Shown: positions 1 to 5,895 of the stretch, piece by piece
Numbering within the stretch: the first letter of the stretch is position 1
Layout: each line of letters opens with the position of its first letter
NCBI GenBank assembly: GCA_025937075.1
Contig: JAICSD010000281.1
Span: forward strand, 1-6,079
Length of the DNA: 6,079 nt
Origin: Vicinamibacteria bacterium
GTDB lineage: Bacteria; Acidobacteriota; Vicinamibacteria; Vicinamibacterales; 2-12-FULL-66-21
Direction of reading: 5' to 3'
Notes under the pieces: generated by a model
Told to the model about the DNA's origin: nothing
The model's input: only the letters and a program-made list of their open reading frames with translations
The model's database searches: none
Made by a program: the position numbers and the translations under genes

Positions 1-99
1 CGCGCGATCGTTCGTGAACACCTGCGATGGCTTGTCAGCGAGAGCTGCTGAGAACGGCAGCCACTGAAGGTCCGCACGGGCCGGCTACCCACGCAGGCC
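1..99 (+). repeat. Direct repeat copy A (~100 nt), truncated by window start
   Basis: This stretch matches 293-394 at an offset of 292 nt, with three substitutions (positions 10, 61 and 73 against 302, 353 and 365) and a 3-nt TAC absent here but present in the second copy (375-377). It includes a CAGC-GAGA-GCTG mini-hairpin and a pair of complementary blocks, CCTGCG (21-26) and CGCAGG (92-97), which extend to 9 bp with TGG/CCA and one bulged A. Because the match is still intact at base 1, the true repeat may begin further upstream. A short frame ending in TGA at 49-51 and another running from ATG 27 to a TAA just past the repeat are open, but neither is convincing as a gene. The biological identity is unknown; a duplicated structured RNA or a dispersed intergenic repeat are both possible. 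Confidence 0.85.
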
Positions 100-239
100 C
101 CGAAGGCCCGAAGGTCCCGAAATTCTAATTGCGAAAATAGGGCGTCACGAACGGCGCCAATCCATCCGTCAGTGAAAGCTTGCCTCTTGACCGGTTGATT
201 TCCTAACCCAAAAACAATTCAGCTTCGCGGCCTTCGGGG
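98..239. repeat. Inverted repeat arms CCCCGAAGGCC / GGCCTTCGGGG around a gene-free stretch
   Basis: An 11-bp perfect inverted repeat is present, with arms at 98-108 and 229-239. Each arm sits in a degenerate GAAGGCCC-type short repeat: forward copies continue to about 120, and the reverse complement continues to about 247. The enclosed 109-228 segment is less GC-rich than the rest of the window (for example around 121-137 and 195-220). I see no credible gene, tRNA or promoter in it. The arms could fold a long imperfect cruciform or simply be two opposite-facing insertions of the same short tandem repeat. The stretch 240-292 shows nothing I can identify. Confidence 0.5.
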
Positions 240-292
240 CTTCGGGATCTGGGTGGACTGCCGTCGGCGCGCGTCGGTGCTCCAGCGGCGTT

Positions 293-394
293 CGCGCGAT
301 CCTTCGTGAACACCTGCGATGGCTTGTCAGCGAGAGCTGCTGAGAACGGCAGACACTGAAGGTCGGCACGGGCCTACGGCTACCCACGCAGGCC
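293..394 (+). repeat. Direct repeat copy B (~102 nt), 292 nt downstream of copy A
   Basis: This is the second copy of the opening repeat. It keeps the internal GAGA-loop mini-hairpin (329-338) and the complementary blocks CCTGCG (313-318) and CGCAGG (387-392). Similarity to copy A stops at 394/99, after which copy A runs into GAAGGCCC-type repeats and copy B into the right arm of a long hairpin and a terminator. Two of the differences from copy A, the G at 365 and the inserted TAC at 375-377, fall in the left arm of that hairpin and form base pairs there. Confidence 0.85.
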
Positions 395-410
395 GAAAGT
401 GGGTCTGTGC

Positions 411-440
411 CGGCGCCTCGAGAGCGGCGCCGTTTTCTTT
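411..440 (+). terminator. Rho-independent terminator upstream of mgtE
   Basis: A 7-bp all-GC stem (CGGCGCC at 411-417, GGCGCCG at 426-432) encloses an 8-nt loop and is followed directly by TTTTCTTT (433-440). The run of T lies only on the plus-strand 3' side, so it would stop transcription coming from the left before mgtE. It could end a small RNA that includes the second direct repeat, or act as the expression platform of a leader. An identical CGGCGCC block at 153-159 could in principle pair with 426-432 as an antiterminator, which is speculative. Confidence 0.6.
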
Positions 441-456
441 GCACCAGCCATCGTCA

Positions 457-519
457 TTGGGAGTTGAAAGTTGGGAGTTGACAATTGGGAGTTGGGAATT
501 GGGAAGTGGGAATTTAGAA
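457..519 (+). repeat. Heptamer tandem array, consensus TTGGGAG, 9 units
   Basis: Nine contiguous 7-nt units run from 457 to 519: TTGGGAG, TTGAAAG, TTGGGAG, TTGACAA, TTGGGAG, TTGGGAA, TTGGGAA, GTGGGAA, TTTAGAA. The first six units alternate as TTGGGAG plus a variant, giving a 14-bp higher-order period. Divergence rises towards the mgtE side, and the array ends 12 nt before the mgtE ATG. It has displaced or replaced any ordinary Shine-Dalgarno sequence. Short tandem heptamers of this kind are known from some bacterial intergenic regions, such as cyanobacterial STRR sequences; membership in any named family is not established here. Confidence 0.85.
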
Positions 520-520
520 T
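492..520 (+). promoter_or_regulatory. Possible sigma-70-like promoter for mgtE built from heptamers
   Basis: TTGGGA (492-497, four of six matches to TTGACA) is separated by exactly 17 nt from TAGAAT (515-520, five of six matches to TATAAT). Transcription would start near 526-528, only about 4-6 nt before the mgtE ATG at 532, giving a nearly leaderless mRNA. This fits the lack of a Shine-Dalgarno at suitable distance. A perfect TTGACA occurs at 478-483, but 31 nt from the same -10 it is badly spaced. The assignment is inference from short motifs. Confidence 0.35.
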
Positions 521-531
521 GTTCTGTTCCC

Positions 532-1902
532 ATGGCCCAGCGCAGGATTGACGTCGTCCTCGACTCCGTGAAGCGCCTCCTTCGTCTCGGCGCCACGGCG
601 AATCTCGTCAACCTGCTCCAGAAACAGCATCCCGCCGACCTCGCGCAGGTGTTCTCCGAGCTCAGCGATCGCGACCGCGCCTCCGCGTTCGTGCTGCTGC
701 TCGAACGCAACAGCAAGCTCGCGATGGAAGCCCTCAGCGAGCTTGGCCCCGAGGCGGGCGCCGCGCTGCTCGCCGGCCGGACGCCCGACGAGATCGCACG
801 CTACGTCCACGACCTGCCGTCGGACGATGCGGCGGCGATCATCGACCACCTGCCCGAGCCGTTGTCGGCCGCCGTCCTCGAGTTGATCGAGAAACGGCCG
901 GGCGACGAGGTCGGCGAACTCCTCGAGTACGCCGACCAGACCGCGGGCCGCATCATGAACCCGAAAGTCTTCGCGCTTTCGGAGGACATGACGGTCAGCG
1001 AAGCGATCGCGGCGCTGCAGGGATCGCGCGACGTCGAAATGGTGTTCTATCTCTACGTCGTCGATTCGCGCCGGCATCTCGTCGGCGTTGTTTCGTTGCG
1101 GCGGCTGCTCCTCGTCCCGCCAAACACCCCGCTCAAGCGGATCATGACGACGGACATCATCAGCGTCCGTGCGGACATGGACCAGGAGGAGGTCGCGAGG
1201 CAGGTCGCCTCGTACAACCTGCTCGCGATTCCGGTCGTCGACGAAGAGAACAAGCTCGTCGGGATCATCACCGTCGACGACGTCATCGACGTCATCAAAG
1301 ACGAAGCGACGGAAGACATCTATCGCCTCGCCGGCGTCTCGACGGACGAGCGCGTGTTCACGCCGGCGTCGGAGTCGCTGCGCAAACGGTTCCCGTGGCT
1401 GCTCGTGAACCTGGCCACCGCATTCATCGCGACCGGCGTCGTGGCGCTGTTCGATCGGACGATCGCGGCGTGGGTCGCGCTGGTGAAGTTCATGCCGATC
1501 GTCCCGGGGATGGGCGGCAATGCGGCGACGCAGACGCTCACGGTGATCGTGCGCGGGCTCGCGCTCGGCGAGCTGACGTGGGCGAACTCGCGCAAAGCGC
1601 TCGTCAAGGAGATCCTGGTCGGCCTCGGCAACGGCATGGTGACCGGCCTCGTCGCGGCGCTGGCGACGTGGATCCTCGCGGGACAGCCGCAGATCGGCGT
1701 CCTGCTGTTCCTCGCGATGATCATCAACCTGTTCGTCGCTGGTGCGGCGGGTACGCTGATTCCGCTTGGACTGAAGGCGCTCAAAGTGGATCCGGCGCTC
1801 GCGTCGACGGTGTTCATCACGACGTTCACCGATGTGTGCGGGTTCGCGGCGTTCCTGGGACTCGCGGCGATCTACCTGAGAATGGCGGTCCTTCCGGGGT
1901 AA
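532..1902 (+). CDS. mgtE: Magnesium transporter MgtE
   Basis: This encodes a 456-residue inner-membrane Mg2+ channel/transporter, matching the usual MgtE length of about 450. The cytosolic superhelical MgtE N domain spans about residues 25-130. Tandem CBS domains follow at about 137-200 (starting AGRIMNPKVFALSEDMTV) and 203-258 (ending LVGIITVDDVIDVI). A connecting helix leads into the membrane domain at about 285-452, which should contain five helices. The pore signature PGMGGNAATQTL (residues 325-336) and the conserved Asp in FTDVCGF (D434), equivalent to the pore Mg2+-binding aspartate of the family, are both present. In the family the N and CBS domains sense cytosolic Mg2+ and close the channel when it is replete. 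The frame is open up to position 319, but family homology begins at ATG 532; upstream codons cover the terminator and heptamer array. There is no good Shine-Dalgarno, which agrees with a possible near-leaderless start. It is probably the first gene of the recO-glyQ-glyS run. Confidence 0.95.
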   Translation: MAQRRIDVVLDSVKRLLRLGATANLVNLLQKQHPADLAQVFSELSDRDRASAFVLLLERNSKLAMEALSELGPEAGAALLAGRTPDEIARYVHDLPSDDAAAIIDHLPEPLSAAVLELIEKRPGDEVGELLEYADQTAGRIMNPKVFALSEDMTVSEAIAALQGSRDVEMVFYLYVVDSRRHLVGVVSLRRLLLVPPNTPLKRIMTTDIISVRADMDQEEVARQVASYNLLAIPVVDEENKLVGIITVDDVIDVIKDEATEDIYRLAGVSTDERVFTPASESLRKRFPWLLVNLATAFIATGVVALFDRTIAAWVALVKFMPIVPGMGGNAATQTLTVIVRGLALGELTWANSRKALVKEILVGLGNGMVTGLVAALATWILAGQPQIGVLLFLAMIINLFVAGAAGTLIPLGLKALKVDPALASTVFITTFTDVCGFAAFLGLAAIYLRMAVLPG

Positions 1903-1917
1903 TATGAGCAGATCCTG

Positions 1918-2682
1918 ATGCCGGTGTACACCTCCGATGCGCTGATTCTCCGCACGTACAAGCTCGGCGAGGCGGACCGCATCGTGGTGTTTCTGACGAA
2001 GGACCGGGGCAAGAAACGGGGCGTCGCGAAAGGCGCGCGGCGGGCGCGGTCGAGGTTCCTCGCCGCGCTGGAACCGTTGACGCGCGCCGGCGTTGCGTAC
2101 TACGAGCGCGAGCATCGCGATCTGGTTCGCATCAACTATGTCGAGCCGCAGCGGAGTCCGCTCGCGACCGTCGGGCGTGAGGGGCAGGATGCGGCGGCGC
2201 TCGGGCATGCCGCCTATTTCGCGGAACTCATCGATGAGTGGGCGCCGGAAGCGCATGCCGACGAGCGGCTGTATCGCCTGGGTTCGTCCGTGATCGACGC
2301 GCTCGCGGCGAGCGCGCCGATTGCCCCGCTGGCCCGCTATTTCGAATTCTGGCTGCTGCGGCTGCAGGGCGTCTATCCGTCGCTGGCCGCCTGCCCTGAG
2401 TGCAGCGGAGCGTTCGACGGCGGCGCGGTGATGCCGCCGCGCGAGCACCATTTCGTGTGCGTGCGCTGCGCGCCCGCGGCCGGCGGGACGCGCGTGTCCG
2501 TATCAGCGCTCCAATTCCTGCGAACCGCGGCGTCGGCCTCACCGGGCACGCTCGACGCGGCGCACCTGGACGCGGCGACGTCGCGCGAGCTGGAAACCGC
2601 GCACCGCCGGCTGATCGCCATTCATCTCGAGAAGGAGCTGAAATCCGCGCGCGTTCTTCGAGAGATCGCGCGAACCACGTAG
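1918..2682 (+). CDS. recO: DNA repair protein RecO
   Basis: This encodes a 254-residue RecO, a mediator of the RecFOR recombination pathway. RecO anneals single strands and helps load RecA onto SSB-coated gaps. The N-terminal OB-fold covers about residues 1-80 and opens with the typical [20 protein letters not shown] followed by a basic stretch ([17 protein letters not shown], 31-47) expected to contact DNA. The C-terminal helical part contains a zinc-binding arrangement of two Cys pairs, CPEC (C159, C162) and CVRC (C181, C184), as in many bacterial RecO proteins but not the E. coli one. The length is normal. The start at 1918 lies 15 nt after the mgtE stop and has no strong Shine-Dalgarno, suggesting expression by readthrough or coupling from mgtE. 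The stop is separated from glyQ by one base. Confidence 0.93.
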   Translation: MPVYTSDALILRTYKLGEADRIVVFLTKDRGKKRGVAKGARRARSRFLAALEPLTRAGVAYYEREHRDLVRINYVEPQRSPLATVGREGQDAAALGHAAYFAELIDEWAPEAHADERLYRLGSSVIDALAASAPIAPLARYFEFWLLRLQGVYPSLAACPECSGAFDGGAVMPPREHHFVCVRCAPAAGGTRVSVSALQFLRTAASASPGTLDAAHLDAATSRELETAHRRLIAIHLEKELKSARVLREIARTT

Positions 2683-2683
2683 C

Positions 2684-3577
2684 ATGGTCACGCTGCAGCA
2701 ACTGATTTTCAAACTGTCGGAGTTCTGGGGATCGCGCGGGTGTCTTCTGCAGCAGCCGCTCGACATCGAGATGGGCGCCGGCACGATGCACCCCGAAACG
2801 TTTCTTCGCGTGCTCGGGCCTGCGCCGTGGAACGTCGCCTACGTGCAGCCGTCCCGCCGGCCCGCCGACGGGCGCTTCGGCGAGAACCCCAACCGCCTCT
2901 TCAAGCACCACCAGTTCCAGGTGATCCTCAAGCCCGCGCCCGATGACGTGCAGCAGCTGTACCTCCAGAGCCTCGAAGCCTGCGGCATCGATCTCCGCGC
3001 GCACGACGTCCGCTTCGAAGAAGACAACTGGGAATCGCCGACGCTCGGCGCGTGGGGCATCGGCTGGCAGGTCCTCTTCGACGGTCAGGAGATCACGCAG
3101 TTCACGTATTTCCAGCAGGCCGGCGGGATCGATCTCGCGCCGATCTCGGTCGAGCTGACGTACGGCCTCGAGCGGTTCGCGATGGCGTTGCAGGACGTCG
3201 ACAACGTGTTCGATCTTCAGTGGGGCGGCGGCGTCGCCTATCGGGACGTGAGGCACCGCGACGAGGTCGAGCAGTCGAAGTACGCGTTTGGCCAGATCGA
3301 CATGCCCGCCGCCGAGCTGAATCGGATGCATCGCGAGCTGTTCGAGCAGTACTACACGCTCGCGGAGACGCTGCTCCGATCCGACCTCGTGCTGCCAGCG
3401 CTCGATTACTGCCTGAAGTGCTCGCACATGTTCAATCTGCTCGACGCGAGCGGCGGAATCGGCGTCACGGAACGAACGGCGTACATCCTTCGGGTCAGAT
3501 CGCTGGCCGTGCGCATCGCACGGAAATGGGCGGGCGTCGAAGAACCGGGTGCCGCCGAAAAGGGAGGCTCACGGTGA
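2684..3577 (+). CDS. glyQ: Glycyl-tRNA synthetase alpha subunit
   Basis: This encodes the 297-residue alpha subunit of bacterial heterotetrameric (alpha2beta2) glycyl-tRNA synthetase, a class II enzyme charging tRNA-Gly with glycine using ATP in the cytoplasm. The alpha subunit holds the aminoacylation core. Recognisable family blocks are [19 protein letters not shown] (24-42), [19 protein letters not shown] (53-71), [17 protein letters not shown] (114-130), [10 protein letters not shown] (139-148) and TYGLERFAM (159-167), the last carrying the motif-3 type arginine. The C-terminal helices include [23 protein letters not shown]. Length agrees with typical GlyQ (about 300). ATG 2684 is one base past the recO stop and no independent Shine-Dalgarno is visible, so translational coupling to recO is likely. 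Just before its own stop the gene contains AGGGAGG (3561-3567), a strong Shine-Dalgarno facing downstream. Confidence 0.96.
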   Translation: MVTLQQLIFKLSEFWGSRGCLLQQPLDIEMGAGTMHPETFLRVLGPAPWNVAYVQPSRRPADGRFGENPNRLFKHHQFQVILKPAPDDVQQLYLQSLEACGIDLRAHDVRFEEDNWESPTLGAWGIGWQVLFDGQEITQFTYFQQAGGIDLAPISVELTYGLERFAMALQDVDNVFDLQWGGGVAYRDVRHRDEVEQSKYAFGQIDMPAAELNRMHRELFEQYYTLAETLLRSDLVLPALDYCLKCSHMFNLLDASGGIGVTERTAYILRVRSLAVRIARKWAGVEEPGAAEKGGSR

Positions 3578-3651
3578 CTGCCGGGAGTTGGAGACGCGCG
3601 AGCGAGAGCGCGAGTAGGGGAGTCCGAGGGGCGAAGCCCCTCGGTGGATAA
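3561..3651 (+). promoter_or_regulatory. Shine-Dalgarno and 25-codon leader ORF upstream of glyS
   Basis: AGGGAGG (3561-3567) is the best Shine-Dalgarno in the window. It lies 6 nt before GTG 3574, which overlaps the glyQ stop as GTGA. From GTG 3574 a frame of 25 sense codons (beginning M-T-A-G-S-W-R-R) ends at TAA 3649-3651, directly abutting the glyS ATG and in the same frame as glyS. Two readings fit. The GTG may be the ancestral glyS start, now separated from the body by inserted DNA, or ribosomes may translate the leader and reinitiate at glyS across TAA-ATG. The arrangement is visible directly; its use is inferred. Confidence 0.45.
3595..3644 (+). repeat. Two-hairpin palindromic (REP-like) element between glyQ and glyS
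   Basis: A 5-bp hairpin CGCGC/GCGCG (3595-3599/3608-3612) is followed by a perfect 9-bp hairpin CCGAGGGGC/GCCCCTCGG (3624-3632/3636-3644) with a GAA triloop. No T tract follows, so it is not a classical terminator. The second hairpin ends 7 nt before the glyS ATG and absorbs part of the weak GGTGGA that could serve as its Shine-Dalgarno. A 5-bp direct repeat CGGTG flanks the region (3572-3576 and 3642-3646), which could be a target duplication or chance. The bipartite palindrome resembles REP-type intergenic repeats; genomic copy number cannot be judged from this window. Confidence 0.6.
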
Positions 3652-5844
3652 ATGGAACGTGAGCTGCTCTTGGAGATCGGGGTCGAAGAACTTCCCGCCG
3701 CCTGGCTGTCGGGGCTGACGAAACAGCTTGCCGAGAAGGTGGCCGCCCGCCTCAGCGCGATGCGGATGACGCCCGATGGACCCGTCGAGACCTACGCGAC
3801 GCCGCGGCGCTTGACGGCGCGCGTCGGCGGCATGGCCGAACGCCAGGAAGACCTCGACGAGACGATTACCGGCCCGCCCGTCTCGGCCGCTTTCAACGCC
3901 GCAGGGGAGCCGACGCCGGCCGCAATCGGGTTTGCCCGAAAGCAGGGCGTCGCGTTCGAAGCGCTCGAGCGCCTCGCAACGCCGAAGGGGACGTACCTCG
4001 CCGTCCGCAAGCATCAGCGGGGACGAAGCGCCGCCGACGCGCTGCCCGAATTTCTCACCGGCGTGCTTCGCGATCTGGCCTTCCCGAAACAGATGCACTG
4101 GGACGCCGTCCTGGACGATGGCCGCGGCGAGTTCGTGTTTGGGCGGCCGATCCGATGGCTGCTGTTCCTGTATGGCGGCCGCGTCGTGCCGTACTCCATC
4201 GGCCGGACGGCCCTGGCCGCCGGTCCGCAGGTGCAGGAGGTGACGAGCGGCGCCGTTACCTACGGCCACCGCTTCCTGGCGACGAGCGGCCGGGCCGGCC
4301 GCTCGATCAAGGTGCGGACCTTCGACGAATACCGGGCGCGCCTCAGCGAACACTTCGTCGTCCTCGACCACGCCGAGCGCCGCGATCGAATTGCGCGGGA
4401 AATCGAGTCCAAGGCGCGCAAGCTGTCGGGCCGCGTGATGCTGCGCGAGCACGCGGCGCTCATCGACGAAGTGGCGGACCTCGTCGAGTATCCAGGCGTG
4501 GTCGCGGGGTTCTTCGACCCCTCGTTCCTGGAACTGCCGCAGGAAGTGCTCACGACGACGCTCGTTCATCATCAGCACTATTTTCCCGTGCACGCCGACG
4601 GGGGTGCGCTGAAGGAGGCGTTTCTCGCAGTCGTCAACACGCAGCCGTCGGACGAGCGCCTGATCGCCCGAAACGCCGAGCGGGTCGTGACGGCGCGGCT
4701 CCGCGACGCGAAATTTTTCTGGGATGCGGATCGCCGCGTGCGTCTCGAAGATCGCCTCGAGCGCCTCGGCACGATCGTCTTCCACAAAAAGCTGGGCAGC
4801 TATCGGGACAAGGCCCGCCGCATGGAACGCCTGGCCGGAGCGATCGTGACCGACATTTTTGGTGGTTCCGCCAGCGACGCCGCCTCCGCCGCGAAGGCGG
4901 CCCTGATCGCGAAAGCGGACCTGGCGACCGACATGGTCTTCGAGTTCACCGAACTGCAGGGGACGATGGGGGGGATCTACGCGAGGCAGGAGGGAGAACC
5001 CGAGGAGGTCTGGAAGGCGATCTATTACCAATACCTGCCCGTCGGGGTCGAGGCCGATGCCGCGCCGTCGAAGGCGCAGCTGGGCGCGGCGGCCGTGACG
5101 TGGGCAGCCGTGTCGCTGGCGGACAAGATCGACAGCGTGCTGTCGCTCATGTCGGCGGGCGAGCGCGCGACCGGATCCCGCGATCCGTTCGCGCTCCGGC
5201 GGCAGATGCAGGGCGTCGTCAAGATCCTCATGGATCTGCCGGAGATCACAGGCGTCAATCGCGAGGTGTCGATCGGCGCGCTCGTCAGTCTGGCGCAGCA
5301 GGGCCCCGCGGCCGGCGACGGAGCGGCTCAGGAGGTCGTCAGCTTCGCCCACGATCGCATCCGCTACGCGCTCGAGCAGCGCGGGTTCGCTCCCGGCGTG
5401 ATCCGCAGCGCGCTTGCCGGAAGCCCGGACACTCCGCTGCGCGCGCGGCGCGTGGCGGAAGCGCTTTCGGCGCTGAGCGGGTCGGAGGACATGTCGGCGC
5501 TCGCGGTGCTTTTCAAGCGCGTCAAGAACATCGCGCGCGAGTTGCAAGAGCGCGGAACGCTCGATCGCTCCGCCCTGGTCGAACCGGCGGAACTGGCGCT
5601 CCTGCAGGAGCTCGACGCGCGCCACCCGCGCGTCGAACATGCCGCGGCGTCAGCCGATTATCGCCAGGCGCTGACGGACATCGCCGCGCTGCGGCCGGCT
5701 GTCGACCGGTTTTTCACTGAGGTGTTCGTGATGGCAGACGACGCGCGGCTGCGGACCGCGCGCCTGAACCTCATGGCAGCCCTGCGCGATCTCGTGCTCC
5801 GGATCGCCGACATTTCGGAGATCGTCCCGGAGACGAGCGCGTAG
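3652..5844 (+). CDS. glyS: Glycyl-tRNA synthetase beta subunit
   Basis: This encodes a 730-residue beta subunit of heterotetrameric glycyl-tRNA synthetase, partner of GlyQ; the beta subunit supplies most of the tRNA recognition. The N-terminus LLLEIGVEELPA (5-16) and TPRRL (50-54) are diagnostic. Further family blocks are LVHHQHYFPV (304-313), KADLATDMVFEFTELQGTMGGIYA (421-444, in the HD-like region) and GSRDPFALRRQ (508-518). The C-terminus has a DALR-like anticodon-binding region with FFTEVFVMADD (687-697) followed by RTARLNLMAALRDL. It is slightly longer than the E. coli protein (689 residues) with no obvious extra domain. ATG 3652 is the first possible start of the uninterrupted frame because TAA precedes it directly. 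Local Shine-Dalgarno quality is poor (GGTGGA at 3643-3648, partly in a hairpin), while a strong one lies 80 nt upstream. The gene ends at a terminator. Confidence 0.96.
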   Translation: MERELLLEIGVEELPAAWLSGLTKQLAEKVAARLSAMRMTPDGPVETYATPRRLTARVGGMAERQEDLDETITGPPVSAAFNAAGEPTPAAIGFARKQGVAFEALERLATPKGTYLAVRKHQRGRSAADALPEFLTGVLRDLAFPKQMHWDAVLDDGRGEFVFGRPIRWLLFLYGGRVVPYSIGRTALAAGPQVQEVTSGAVTYGHRFLATSGRAGRSIKVRTFDEYRARLSEHFVVLDHAERRDRIAREIESKARKLSGRVMLREHAALIDEVADLVEYPGVVAGFFDPSFLELPQEVLTTTLVHHQHYFPVHADGGALKEAFLAVVNTQPSDERLIARNAERVVTARLRDAKFFWDADRRVRLEDRLERLGTIVFHKKLGSYRDKARRMERLAGAIVTDIFGGSASDAASAAKAALIAKADLATDMVFEFTELQGTMGGIYARQEGEPEEVWKAIYYQYLPVGVEADAAPSKAQLGAAAVTWAAVSLADKIDSVLSLMSAGERATGSRDPFALRRQMQGVVKILMDLPEITGVNREVSIGALVSLAQQGPAAGDGAAQEVVSFAHDRIRYALEQRGFAPGVIRSALAGSPDTPLRARRVAEALSALSGSEDMSALAVLFKRVKNIARELQERGTLDRSALVEPAELALLQELDARHPRVEHAAASADYRQALTDIAALRPAVDRFFTEVFVMADDARLRTARLNLMAALRDLVLRIADISEIVPETSA

Positions 5845-5871
5845 CGCAGGCTGTCAGGCCTGCGTCTTTTT
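5845..5871 (+). terminator. Rho-independent terminator after glyS
   Basis: Immediately after the glyS stop, CGCAGGC (5845-5851) and GCCTGCG (5858-5864) form a perfect 7-bp GC-rich stem with a 6-nt loop, followed by TCTTTTT (5865-5871). It would end the mgtE/recO/glyQ/glyS transcript. Only 24 nt separate it from the ppdK start and I see no good promoter in that gap, so ppdK needs either leaky termination or a promoter inside the glyS 3' end. Confidence 0.75.
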
Positions 5872-5880
5872 ATACGGATC

Positions 5881-5885
5881 GGAGA
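5881..5885 (+). promoter_or_regulatory. Shine-Dalgarno GGAGA for ppdK
   Basis: GGAGA sits 10 nt before ATG 5896. It supports that ATG as the real start. This matters because the codons between it and the conserved PPDK motif are a tandem repeat, and no other in-frame ATG or GTG lies between the array and the conserved YVYFFG motif. Confidence 0.6.
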
Positions 5886-5895
5886 AAACGTACTA

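Larger units (their letters stand above)
293..440 (+). ncRNA. Candidate structured RNA (sRNA or leader) ending in a terminator
   Basis: Hand folding gives a 14-bp stem 364-377/399-412, with G-U pairs at 370/406, 372/404 and 375/401. Its loop (378-398) contains CCACGCAGG, complementary with one bulged A to upstream 313-322, so an H-type pseudoknot is possible. A rho-independent terminator follows directly and its first two stem bases (411-412) are also the last two of the 14-bp stem, so the structures compete slightly. This architecture suits a small RNA or a cis-regulatory leader. It sits upstream of mgtE, but I see no M-box consensus and cannot match it to any riboswitch class I know. A separate promoter-like sequence lies between this element and mgtE, which favours an independent transcript. 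No confident promoter for the RNA was found. Confidence 0.3.

Noticed and set aside
27..126. 33-codon frame starting at ATG 27 within copy A
   Set aside because: The equivalent frame in copy B continues differently, the copy differences are non-synonymous, and no ribosome-binding site is present.
169..444. 91-codon minus-strand frame in the region upstream of mgtE
   Set aside because: Composition is Arg/Ser-rich, it crosses the terminator and direct repeat, and no ribosome-binding site or known motif is visible.
319..531. Upstream extension of the mgtE reading frame to ATG 319
   Set aside because: The extra 71 codons run through the direct repeat, the terminator and the heptamer array, have no MgtE similarity, and the protein from ATG 532 already has full family length.
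293..531. M-box (ykoK) Mg2+ riboswitch, TPP or cobalamin riboswitch upstream of mgtE
   Set aside because: Fragments such as CTGAGA or GCCACTG occur by chance, but the remaining conserved blocks of these classes are missing.
1904..1918. Four-codon ORF (MSRS) between mgtE and recO whose TGA overlaps the recO ATG
   Set aside because: It is too short, lacks a ribosome-binding site, and is easily explained by chance.
514..2451. Long minus-strand open frame opposite mgtE and recO (and similar ones at 2228-3427 and 3406-5640)
   Set aside because: These are antisense shadows of GC-rich coding regions: Arg/His/Asp-rich low-complexity translations with no recognisable motifs, exactly opposite confident genes.
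2640..2690. T-box leader controlling glyQ
   Set aside because: glyQ starts one base after the recO stop, leaving no room for a leader, and no T-box sequence is seen.
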